From Pelagophyceae sp. CCMP2097 (taxonomy: Eukaryota > Sar > Pelagophyceae), in contig MU657305.1 in assembly GCA_026770575.1 (NCBI GenBank), positions 97,918 through 122,898 on the forward strand: a DNA stretch of 24,981 nt, in the 5' to 3' direction. The translations under genes and the position numbers were made by a program. The notes under the pieces are model-generated. The model saw only the letters and a list, made by a program, of their open reading frames with translations, did not search any database and was not told the DNA's origin. Positions 8,330 through 20,645 of this stretch are shown piece by piece (the first letter of the stretch is position 1; each line of letters starts with the position of its first letter).

Positions 8330-10494
8330 GCAGCGGCGCGCGCGGGCCCGGCGAAGCGCGCGGCGGGGGCGTGGCGGCGCCTCGGCGGCGTGACGAAGGG
8401 AGCTCTTGTGGAAGTGCGCGACTCGCAAGGATTGCCGTGGGTAGTCAGAGTCGTGGGCGTGGCGCCGCCGGCCAAGGACGGGTCCATGGTCGCGAGCCGC
8501 TTCGACGACCGCGCGGCTTTCCCGCCGGGCGCGCGCGGGCCGCGGGGTGCCGGCGGATTCCTTGGTGCGCTCTTAGTCGAGCCTCTGCTTGACCCAAACC
8601 GCCTCGCCGTCGACGCGGCGGCCCCCACGAGCGGCGGCCTCTTCGACCGCCTGCTGCCGCGGCACGGCGCCTGGCCGCGGCATCCGCACATGGAAGAGGA
8701 AGATGAAGACGAAGACGACGGTGAATTCCACCACCACGCATTCCAACACGGCGACGAAGAGGACGAAGAGGTGGACGACGACATGGACGAAGGCGAAGAC
8801 GACGAGGGTGAAGATGAAGGCCGGCCGCGCGGCGGCGGCGGCGGCGAGCTGCGGGCGGCGCTGGCGCATTCGCGTTTACTCACTCTTGACCGCTTGGCGA
8901 ATTCGCGCGTCGTCGACGACTGCGCGGCCGTGGCGGCCATCGAGCGGGACGTGGCGCAGCGGCGCGTGGTCGTGCATTACTTTTTGGATGCGGAAGGAGA
9001 AGCATGCCCCGTGCGCGTCGAACCCCCAGACGTCCCGATGTCTCAATACCGAATCGACTACGAGCGCGAGTCCGCTTTGGCGCAGATGAGGCGCGCGCTG
9101 GGGTTCGAGGCCGGGCTGGCACATGCGGCACATTCCGCGCAATTGCTTGCCCAAGCGCACGCGCACAATCGCTTTGCGGCCCAAGCCCCCGCAAACGCCC
9201 CAAAGCTGCGCGTGCGCCACGCCGCGTCGGGCGCGCAGCTGAAATGCCTCGCGAGGCGCGCGCGGTCGAACTCAATTTCTTTAGATCCCATTGAGCTCTT
9301 TACGGCGCCGTTTCTGGGCGGGCTGAATGTTTTACACTTGCACGTCAACGCCCTCGGCGACGACGCGTGCCTCGACGTCTTAGACGTGCGCGACCGGCCC
9401 GAGTACCGCGAGCTGATGGCGTCACGGTTTCCTGGGGACGACGATGCCGCGTTCGCCGGCGTGCAGGCCGCTGTTTTAGCCATCCAAGCGGAAGGCTTCG
9501 GTGCAGATGCTTCCGGCCGCGCTTTAGATTACAAGGTCATCAGCGACGGCGCGGCCATCGTGGCGGTGCTCATCGCAGACGAGGGCGGGTCGGGTGGGGG
9601 CATGAAAGCGGCGTTTTTCGAACGGCCCACGCCGGCCCCAGGCTCGATTGTCCAACTCCCAGACGGCGCCCTGGGCCGCCTCCGATCGCCGCTGCCGCGC
9701 GGCCTCGTCATCCGAGCCGGCGACGGCGCCGAGACGGAGGTGGAAGTGCGAGAGGAAGACGAGGGCAATTCGGCCACGTTCCGAGACCACCGCTGCCGAA
9801 ATTGCGGGTCCAAAGGCCCAGAAGCCTTACCGGGCCTCGTCACCGTCGACGTTTTGTCGCTCCGAGTGCCGCGCGTCGCAGGGGCGGATTACGGAGACGA
9901 CAGCGATGACGTGTCTGACGCGGGGGACGAACCCCCGGTCGATCCAGCCACTTTAGCGACTGTCCTCGAGATGGGCTTCTCCGACGCGCGCGCGCGGAAA
10001 GCCATTGCGGCGACGCTGGCACTCGGCGGTGGGGCCGATGCCGCGGTGCAGTGGCTTTTATCGGAAGAGGCGGCGCCATCGACGGAATGCCGCGCGCCGC
10101 GGCGGCCGCGCGCCACAGCTGCCAAACTCCTTGATGCGCCGCGGCGCACCGAGTACCCCGTCTGCTGCGTGCGCCTCGCTTCCGACGCGCAGAGGCGCGG
10201 GTTGGAGCGGCGTTTGGAAGCTCGGATTCAAAGTTCTGCTGAAACTGCTGCCGATGACCTTGTCCGCTTAGAAGCTTTAGTCCAAGGCGGCGGCGGCGCC
10301 GCAGCGCTCCGCGACGCGCGCGCACTCAAGACGAACGTCGACGCCGCCATGGAGAGTAAGTTTGGGGAGTGCGGCCGATTCTGCAAAGTGAACGTCGATA
10401 CGAAGTGACCCATTTTGTAGGTGGCAAGCTCGCCGTCGAGGCGCCGCGCCTCGCGAGGATCGACCGCGGCCTCCGCGCCCTCGCCTTCTCGTGA
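8330..10494 (+). CDS. Large UBA-domain protein with acidic region
   Basis: The main exon runs from about 8330 (after a GTAG acceptor; no convincing ATG, so the true 5' end is upstream) to 10355. A textbook GTAAGT donor and TTTTGTAG acceptor bound a 65-base intron, and 10421-10494 ends the protein with a short helical tail. Without this splice the frame would end at 10408. The product exceeds 690 residues. It has a long D/E-rich segment with histidines (about 8690-8820), unrecognised middle regions, a CRNCGSKG motif (about 9797) that could be half of a zinc site, and a clear UBA domain (DPATLATVLEMGFSDARARK, about 9940-10070). UBA domains bind ubiquitin, so a role in ubiquitin signalling or proteasome delivery is likely. 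No HECT, RING, UBL or protease domain is visible here. The exact family is unknown. Confidence 0.7.
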
Positions 10495-10994
10495 TGCGCC
10501 GCGCAAACGGCGGACGCGCACTCGTGAAAAAATATTGAATTGCGTCTGTGTCCATCCGAGTCTACGTCTGTGACGATCCGTCCGAAGTCTACAAAAAGTC
10601 CCGCCGGCACACGAACCGAGGACTCCGCGCCACGCCACATACAGTCGAAGCACGACGCCGCCGAGCCCCACGACGCGGGGGCCCGTTGCTCGAGGCACCA
10701 GACCCCTCGACTCACAACTCGGACCGTCAGACGAAGGAATAAAGAAGCACCATGCTTGTGAAGCACTCGTTGCAGGGGATGCGGGGGATTCTAATAGACT
10801 TGTCGCGAGCCCCCGAGGAGCACGGGGCGGCCTACAGTCAGCCTGCGCGACTGAAGACCGCCCCATGCTCGGTTCCCTGGCCTCACTCCATGCCTTGGAC
10901 TTCGCCGCTGTCGAACGTGCCACGGTCCACAATCGATGATACTTCCGAAGCGCGCAACGATCCCCACGTCGCTGAGGGCAGTCGATCACCGTGG
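10495..10994. other. Convergent intergenic region, no gene seen
   Basis: About 500 bp lie between the 3' ends of the UBA gene and the leftward HROB-like gene. Open frames on both strands have no domain resemblance and read as shadows of GC-rich sequence. AATAAAG at 10738-10744 could serve as a polyadenylation-type signal on the plus strand, but this is only a word match. Confidence 0.4.
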
Positions 10995-13072
10995 TTAGTG
11001 GCCGTAGCCGCCGAGGAGGTCGTCCATCGCGTCGTCCTCGTCTTCGTCGGCGGCGGCGGGCCTCGGCGGTTCCACTCTGGGCGGCTCCACTCTGGGCAGC
11101 ACCACTCTGGGCGGCTCCACTCTGGGCGGCGCCACGCGAGGCGGCGGCGCCGCGGGCGGCGGCGGCGGTGCTTTCGGTGTGGGCGTGTCTGCGAAGTTGT
11201 CATCGTCGAGGAGTAGATCAGGATGCTGCGACATCAGCTCGTGACACGCCGCAATCGCAGCCGCCTCGTCCTCGGCGCGGCTCGGGACGGCGACGCTCAC
11301 AGGTCTCGCGTGCGCCGCCGCGGGCGGCGCGAGACGCGGCACGTCCCGCGTGCTGCGTTCCTCCTGGTCCAGCAAAGCCTCGAGCGCCGCACCCTCTTCG
11401 TCGTCGTCGTCGTAGATGGACGCTCGAGGCACGTCCCCGGCCGGCGGCGGCGGCGGCTGCGGCACGTGCCGGACGGAAGGCGGCGGGGGCGGCGGCACGT
11501 GCTGGGCCGGCGGCGGAGGCACGTGTCGTACGGCTGGCGGATGCGGCGGCTGGCCTCGGACGAACGGCGGCACGTCCCGGACGGCCGACGCGCGCGTGCA
11601 GGCGGCCGAGCAGCGCGTCGAGACGACGACTGACATTGGGGAGAACGCCGGGCCTGTTCGTACGCAGGGCTTTCGCTCGGCGGTATTTCAAAGGGCGGTC
11701 TTTCCAAGGGCGGCGAGCGGGAGGTCTCACGGGGAATATCGTCGCCACAGATGCAGCGCGTCCTCGCCGTGGACTGCGTGCCCGGCGCGATCCAGTCGCC
11801 GTCGTTTGACGGCGATTGGCGCGAGGCTTGGACGTGCAGCAGAGCGTCGAGGCACAGGTCGATGGCCATCGCAGACTGCCTTAACTGCGCAGACGCCCCA
11901 AAAGGTTCCAGCTTCTGTCTCGCCAGCTCGAGTCGGCACTGGCCCACGACGGTCCGAAGCTTGCCTGCCGTGGCCAACGCGGCGACTCTGACTTGATCAT
12001 GCCAATCGTTGATGAGGCCGAGAGAAGCACCCCTTGAAATCCATTTCGCAGACCAAGCCTCGGAGAGGCCGCCGTTCGACGCCTCACTAGCGTCCGACGG
12101 CCGCGCCGCCCGCGGCGGCGGCGCGTCCGGCGACAGGCGCTGGCTGCTCGAGGACTGACCGTCGCCGTCCGACGGCCGCCGCCGCGATCGGCCGTCGTCC
12201 CGCAACGGCGCCGGCGGCGGCGCTGAAGATTGCGACGGCAGCGACGAAGATTGCGACGGCGGCGGCGGCTGCTGCGGGCCGCCTCCGTTCGGTGGCGGCG
12301 GCTGCTGTGGGCCGCCTCGCGCGTGCTGCGGGGCGCCTCCCGCGGAGCTCGACGACCAGCCCCTCTTCCGTTTCTTGGGCCGTGCGTGCGGCGGGAGCGA
12401 CACTCCCGGCGAAAGCGCGAGGATGACGTTGCGCGCGTGGACGTTCAAGACGCGCGCACTTGGCGAGGCGAGGACGACGGCGCCTCTGAGCACGAGCACG
12501 CTGCCGGCCTGCGTTCCAAAGTCATTTTCGAGGCCCGGGTCGCCGCAAGACGCGCCTGGACGTCTGGCGCGCCGACGTCTCGGAAGACGTCGGAGTGGAG
12601 CTGGGCTATCATGCGGGAAGTGGAGTCGACTACCGTAGCGATCATGTCAGTGTCCGCCTATCGTCATCGTCGCGTCGTGAGGCGCCGCGGACGTCGCGCC
12701 TTTGATGGCAGCTTGAAGCGAGGGCGCTCGAAAACGGATGCGCGCCCGGCAGTTGTGACGTATTGAAAAGGCGTCGTTGGACAAAGGCTTCGGACGCACC
12801 GAGTGGAGAATGGATTCCAACTCGACGATTAGAAGCGGAATCCGCGACCCGGACTCGCACGCGTTGGCGCCTGAGCGGTGCGTCAAAGGAGATTCCGGGT
12901 CGGGGGGCGCACTCCGGAGTGTGTGCTGGAGCTCAACGTCTTGGGCCGCAGTTCCGCTGTCCTCGAAACTCTGCGAGGCTTCCGGCCGCGAAAGCGGCGC
13001 CAGGTCCAGCGTCTCCAGCGCCACCAGCCAGGGGGCGGAGAGGTGGCGGCGTTTTGAGAATGACCCTTCCAT
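10995..13072 (-). CDS. HROB/MCM8IP-like OB-fold protein, frame broken once
   Basis: HROB (C17orf53, MCM8IP) brings the MCM8-MCM9 helicase to recombination intermediates. Exon 1 (13072-12800) ends RIPLLIVELESILHS and joins phase 0, across a GTGCGT donor, to an exon starting at 12657 that reads ADTDMIATVVDSTSRMIAQL. About 40 residues later the OB-fold continues in another frame as GLENDF, then GSVLVLRGAVVLASPSARVL and NVHARNVILAL, matching the conserved GSVLLLKxVxVFSPSxxxxxLNVT region. The switch lies near 12531-12550, contains no usable GT-AG pair and needs one base removed. Directly after the fold comes PKKRKRG, a classical nuclear signal. Next are Q/P/S-rich sequence, a helical block (about 12090-11820) and a Pro-rich, acidic tail ending DDLLGGYGH at 10995. 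The join near 11640-11800 into that tail is unresolved. It could be a pseudogene, but sequencing error is as likely. Confidence 0.6.
11065..11139 (-). repeat. 15-bp coding minisatellite (VEPPR-type units)
   Basis: Five units of 15 bp on the plus strand follow GGCGGCTCCACTCTG, the last one diverged. On the coding strand they give RVEPPRV-like pentapeptides in the C-terminal tail of the HROB-like protein. The period is a multiple of three, so copy-number change keeps the frame. Confidence 0.8.
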
Positions 13073-13206
13073 GCCGCCACCGTTCCGTCGTCGGGCCGCG
13101 GGCGCCCGGGCCTCTTCGCTTAAAGGTGCCGCACAGACCGAGGCCCCTTCTCGGCAAGTCCGGAACACGACTCGGAGCCAGACGTATCCACGGGCGCCCC
13201 GTCGGC
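13073..13206. promoter_or_regulatory. Short divergent promoter region
   Basis: Only 134 bp separate the predicted start codon of the HROB-like gene (13072, minus strand) from that of the unknown membrane-anchored protein (13207, plus strand). If both starts are right, the two genes share a compact bidirectional promoter. No specific motif was identified. Confidence 0.35.
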
Positions 13207-14186
13207 ATGTCCGCGGCCGCGGCGCCGGGGCATCCGTCAAAGGCCAAGTACGGCGCTGTCGCGGCACCCGGCCCGAGCTCGCCGCGGCGGTGGCGGTCCT
13301 TGGTCGGCAGTGTCGCGGCACTTTGCATCGGCGCCGCCATTTCCACTACCGGCGGGAATTGGGATCCCGCGGAGCTGACGATCCAGGAGACGCTGCTGAA
13401 TGACGCGATGACTGCTGGGTGTCTGGACAAGGCTTTGATCGTTGACTTTATGGCAGAACTCGGTAAGGCCTTAGCCGGCTGGACCGCCGTAGCCGACCCT
13501 GCCGGTGGCACCATCACTTTCCTGGACCGCGGCGACTTCGAAGAGTGCGAGCCACCCCTCGCGAGAGGGGCCTCTTGGCGGCGCCCACGGCCCTTGAGGC
13601 CTCGACGAGAGCTGCTCCGTCGAGGCCTCGGCGCTCTCCGTGTCGTGGGACCGTCGTCGTCAGGCTCCACGGTTCGGCGGCGTACGAGTGGATCGAGGTG
13701 AACAAGCGCGTCGTCGCCGGCTACGACGCTCTGCTGGCGCCGTACCTTGAAATGGCGCCCGCGCCGCCGTCCGTCGAAGGCGCCGGAGCCACGACAATGG
13801 CGCCGGCACCCGCGGGCACGGTGACGTGCACGCTGACGATGTCGACGGCCATCAGCTGCGCAGAGTCGCGAGTCCGGGAGCGGCGCGCCTGCGGCGTCGG
13901 GCGAAGGGCGAGGCAGGCGGGATAGCCGCCACAGCTTTCGACAGAGTGAGAGTCGCGAGCGGCACTGAGGTAGAGGTGCCTCCGCGTCGACGACATGTAT
14001 AGGTTCCAGGCTATTCAGGGCGGCGCTCTCGCGTCTTGCTCGGACCCGTTTGTGCTGGCGCCGGACCTGATAAAGGAATGTTTGATGGACTCGCGAGTAG
14101 AGCCCTTCTGCGACTCCCAACTCGGCGGCTGTTATATCCGCGTCAACGATCCGGCAAACCCGAGAGGGTGGAAGCATGCGTATTGA
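13207..14186 (+). CDS. Unknown signal-anchored or secreted protein
   Basis: Three exons in matching phase, 13207-13544, 13664-13825 and 14003-14186, give about 227 residues. After a basic, Pro/Ser-rich start there is one hydrophobic segment (SLVGSVAALCIGAAIST, about residues 30-46) that would act as a signal anchor or late signal peptide. The rest is predicted to be extracytoplasmic. Exon 2 encodes AYEWIEVNKRVVAGYDALLA and an Ala/Pro-rich linker. Exon 3 encodes a compact cysteine module with C-x13-C-x9-C-x6-C spacing (GALASCSDPFVLAPDLIKEC, then FCDSQLGGCYIRV), suggesting disulfides. I do not recognise the family. Both introns have GTGC donors, and the retained frames between exons look non-coding, which supports the model. 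Exon 2's end could lie at another nearby GT. Confidence 0.55.
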
Positions 14187-14812
14187 ACAAAGGCAGGGTT
14201 TCACTGATTCGACGATGGCGAGCGAGCCGTACGGGGGCGACTCGGTTTCATCGAAGAGGTCATCAAAGCAGACGCTTCCGCGTCGTGCTTCGTCTGCATC
14301 TCGACGTGCGTCGGCGCCGCGCGGCGCGTCGACCAAGCCTGCGAGGCGCAAGGCGAACCCGGGTGAAAGGCTCGTGCTTTGCAACTTTTAACTTTGTACG
14401 CACGCACCACGCACCTGCGCGCTCGACCACGAGGCCCGGGCGCGCCCGCAAGACGAGTCGCGCCAAGGGGTCCCAAAGCCACACGCTGCTCTCTCTATAG
14501 CCGGGCAGCCTACTCTTTGGAGTGTCTGCAGAAAGGGGGGATTTGTTGTTGGAAGCGGCTCCCGGCGCGCGCAGTAGTCGGCTGGCAGGACGCGAGTCGG
14601 GCCACCCCTGCACCCCCCGGAATCGACGAGAGTCGTGTAGATAGTGTGTAATCATACGTGGGTATAGTCATACGTGCGAGGCATTGGAGCGTGGTGGCAT
14701 TGGGGCATGGGTGCGACGGCGTGCTCGGGCGAGCACGCGTAGTGAGCTCGCACTCGCTTCAGCTCGCCGTTTCGGCTCGCGCTTCGTGGCCTCGTCGGGT
14801 CTCTTGCGTTTA
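14187..14812. other. Convergent intergenic region, no gene seen
   Basis: This 626-bp region lies between converging 3' ends (unknown secreted protein and enolase-PGM). It contains short open frames without family resemblance and the repeated phrase CATACGTG around 14654-14674. Nothing functional can be supported. Confidence 0.45.
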
Positions 14813-17968
<3,156 letters not shown>

Positions 17969-18997
17969 GTCCGCGCGGGTGGCCACGAGGCGCTGCCGCA
18001 ACGACAAACGGACCCGTCGGCGTTCTCGCTCTGCAAGCGCACGACCCGCGAGCTGCCGACGGCGTTCCTCAAGAAGGGCACCGGCACCGGCGGTAAAAAG
18101 CGGCGCAGAAATTCGTCGCGGCGATCGGTTGCGCAATTCAGGGGGATTCGAATAATATTGGCGCCGGGACCGCGGCGAGGATGGACAAAATAAAGGCGCC
18201 CATTGACGTTGCCAAGATTCAACTTTCGACTAGGCACCGACGTCTGCACGCCGGCCGAGGAGGCCGCCGCGGGTGCGCGCCGATTCAAAACGAAGATGGT
18301 CGACTACCAGGCCTTCGCCGAGCGACCCAACCCGCCCAACACCGAGTTTAGACGCTTCTACGAGCGTGCGAAGCTTGAATGCCTGGAGGACGCTCGCGGA
18401 AATCCTTCGACGCGACGCTGACCCGCGCACTTTCTAGGCGGCGACCTGCCGATGCAGGTTTACCACGGCGGCGTGACGAACCGCATCGCGTGGAAGATTG
18501 ACTTGACGAAGCTGGACTACCACCACTACCTTCCCATCTTTTTCGACGGCCTGCGCGAGGTCGAGCAGCCCTACGCCTTTCTCTCAGAGCAGGGCGTGTA
18601 TGACATGATGACCTCCGGGTGGCAGAAGGTGTTACCCGTGATCCCGCAGCTTATTATTCCGATCAAGACGGCGCTGAACACGCGCAAGAAGGACGTGATC
18701 GTCAAGGTTTTGAAGGTCATGCAAGCTTTGGTCATGTGCGACACCGTCCCCGAAGGCCAGCACCTCATCGGCCAGGCCTTGGTGCCCTACTACCGCCAGA
18801 TTTTGCCCGTCCTGAACCTCTTCTGCAGACAGTCGGACAACCTCGGCGACGGTATTGATTACGGCCAACAGCGGCGCGAAAACCTCGGCGAGCTGATCAT
18901 CGAGACGCTGGAGCACTTTGAGGTGCACGGCGGCGAGGACGCCTTCATCAACATCAAGTACCTGGTGCCGACGTACCAGTCTATTGTCATCACATGA
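17969..18997 (+). CDS. PACRG: Parkin co-regulated gene protein homologue (axonemal inner-junction protein)
   Basis: PACRG sits at the inner junction of ciliary doublet microtubules and is found in organisms that build motile cilia or flagella. Three exons join in phase: 17969-18092 ([20 protein letters not shown]), 18234-18365 and 18438-18997. Joined, they read [16 protein letters not shown], then [72 protein letters not shown] and [18 protein letters not shown], matching the family to its C-terminus. The all-helical armadillo-like core is complete. The N-terminus is uncertain: ATG 17913 would add four residues through a 37-base intron, and ATG 18296 would start just before the core. Intron lengths are 141 and 72 bases. 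The gene implies flagellar ability in this lineage. Confidence 0.9.
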
Positions 18998-19613
18998 AGG
19001 GCGCGCCCGACTTTTGACGCCGTCCGCGGGCATAATCCCGCCGGCGGACCTCGCCCGACGACGACCGCGCACTGAGATTGCGCGCGAAACGGCATCGGAC
19101 GACGCGCCATCGGAATGCGATGCGACGCCACCGAGGAACGGGCTTGCACAGCAAACACTTTCTGTTCTACTAATAATTAAAGATGACCATCAATCTCGAC
19201 CCCCGTCGCCCTGCCTTTGCAAGGGCACTCGCCGCCCCTCACGTGATGGAACCGACATGTCACGGACGCCAGGATCCACGACCGACGGACTAGTCCCCTA
19301 TCGGAAGCAGCTTTTTGGCGACGCTGGAACAAAAAAAAGGCCACTCCGAGTCGTCCCGGTCCGTCGAGGGCGCCGGCACACCGCGACCGCTCGCCTGCGC
19401 GGCGCGACCGCCCACCCCCGCGGCGCACCCGCCCGTGCGCCCGCCGCCGCGGCCGACGGCCGCTTCGGGTTTTCAAGGTCCGATTCGGGTCGGGGTCCGG
19501 CCGCAACTGTTCCTCGCGCCCCCCGCGGGCCCGCCGCCGCACAGGGCGCCGGCTCTGCACAGAGCGACCGCCGGCTCTGTGCGAACTCCGCGGCCGGGGT
19601 TCTCCAATCCGCG
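18998..19613. other. Region between PACRG and the ankyrin gene
   Basis: This 616-bp region is open in the frame leading into the ankyrin gene, but its translation is low-complexity R/A/G/P with no domain. I treat it as PACRG 3' sequence plus the ankyrin promoter and leader. An ATG at 19258 in the same frame could extend the ankyrin protein. The word GGCTCTGTGCG occurs at 19573 and again at about 19630, and GGCTCTGCACAGAGC at 19550-19564 is palindromic. Confidence 0.4.
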
Positions 19614-20456
19614 ATGGTGGTCCGAGCCGGCTCTGTGCGCGGCGCGCCGACGAAGGTCGTGCCCTCGGACGACGGCCGCGCAGCGCCGCGCGACGCCTTA
19701 CCGAGACGAAGAGACGTCGCCCTCCTCCACGCCGCGCGTCGCGGCGACGACGTCGCCGTGCAGCGCCTCATCAAGGCCGGCGCGAACGTGAGCAGACTGC
19801 GCCGAGTGATTGGAAGACTGGTGGAGCGACGGAGCGACGGAAGAGGAGCGAGAGAGAGACGCCGACGGGGGAGGCCCTCCTGCGCTCTCCCCCGGGTGCT
19901 TCCGGTGCTCCTTGCCTTTCGAGCTCCGTGGTTCTCCTCTGGTTCTCCTCTGGCTCTCCTCTGGCTCTCCTCTGGAGCTTCGTACCTCGTGCCCCTTGAC
20001 CTTTAACCGCCGTTCACCGCTTGTTCCCCAGGTCAACGCCATGGCCGAGGGCACGACGCCTCTTTACGTGGCGGCCGAGGAGGGCCACATCGTTGTGCTG
20101 GGGTTGCTGATCGGGAAGGGCGCGGATGTGAACCGATGCACCGAAGACGGCGAGACTCCAGTCTTCATCGCCGCCATGCACGGCTTCTCCGGCATCGTAA
20201 TCCGCCGCGCCCCGGCCAACACTGACCGAGGCTCTGACGACGCCGGCGAGAGACGCAAATTCCCGCGAGAGACCCGACGTCGCGTGCTCCCCACGCGTCT
20301 TGCCTTTCAACTTTGGCGCATCAGGTCGAGTGGCTCGTGGGCAAGGGCGCGGACATGAACCGAATCACGGTCAACGGCGCGACGCCGTTGAACGCGGCGG
20401 CGTTTTACGGACATTCATCCGTCGTCAACTTCCTCATGGAAAAAGGCGCTGAGTAA
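19614..20456 (+). CDS. Small ankyrin-repeat protein
   Basis: Ankyrin repeats are protein-binding helical hairpins. Exons 19614-19787, 20032-20196 and 20325-20456, all phase 0, give about 156 residues with four consecutive repeats: DVALLHAARRGDDVAVQRLI, GTTPLYVAAEEGHIVVLGLL, GETPVFIAAMHGFSGIVEWL and GATPLNAAAFYGHSSVVNFL, linked by KGADVN-type turns. Both introns fall at or near the repeat boundary or helix end, as in genes that grew by exon duplication. The start ATG 19614 (MVVRAGSVRGAPTK) was chosen because sequence upstream is low-complexity. Just after the stop, the last 45 bp are repeated (20458-20518). Partner and function cannot be predicted. Confidence 0.8.
19930..19975 (+). repeat. 11-bp intronic minisatellite GGTTCTCCTCT
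   Basis: Four tandem units of GG(T/C)TCTCCTCT lie inside the first ankyrin-gene intron, about 55-100 bases upstream of its acceptor. The array is pyrimidine-rich on the transcribed sense strand, so it could act as an extended polypyrimidine tract. That role is inference. Confidence 0.8.
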
Positions 20457-20518
20457 ACATTCATCCGTCGTCAACTTCCTCGTGGAAAAAGGCGCTCATG
20501 GAAAAAGGCGCTGAGTAA
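20412..20518 (+). repeat. Tandem duplication of the ankyrin gene's 3' end
   Basis: The last codons of the ankyrin gene (CATTCATCCGTCGTCAACTT onward, through the stop) are repeated from 20458, with one A-to-G change. Inside the second copy the ATGGAAAAAGGCGCTGAG part is repeated again, followed by another TAA. The gene's real stop is the first one, so the extra copies are untranslated. Confidence 0.9.
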
Positions 20519-20645
20519 CCCACAGGCCCGCGAGGGCCACCCGAGCGGTCCGCCTGAAAGGCGGCGCCCCTAAGATCTTCCAATCGACACCCTGGACGCG
20601 CCTCCGGGCCGCAGGAGCACCCGGCAGAGGTGGCGAGGTGCTTAC

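Noticed and set aside
8131..8940. Ser/Arg-rich minus-strand open frame
   Set aside because: The poly-S stretches are antisense reading of the GAC/GAA acidic tract in the UBA gene; no independent signal.
12763..13701. Long plus-strand open frame read through both the HROB-like exon region and the unknown protein
   Set aside because: Only the part from ATG 13207 to 13544 looks like protein; upstream it is antisense to exon 1 of the HROB-like gene and downstream it runs into an intron.
14740..14812. Coding extension after the mutase domain
   Set aside because: The frame stops at 14813-14815, after a normal C-terminal tail; the sequence beyond shows no family resemblance.
18452..18997. PACRG starting at the ATG at 18452 (MQVYHGG)
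   Set aside because: The conserved FRRFYERGDLP block lies upstream across a 72-base intron, so this ATG is internal.
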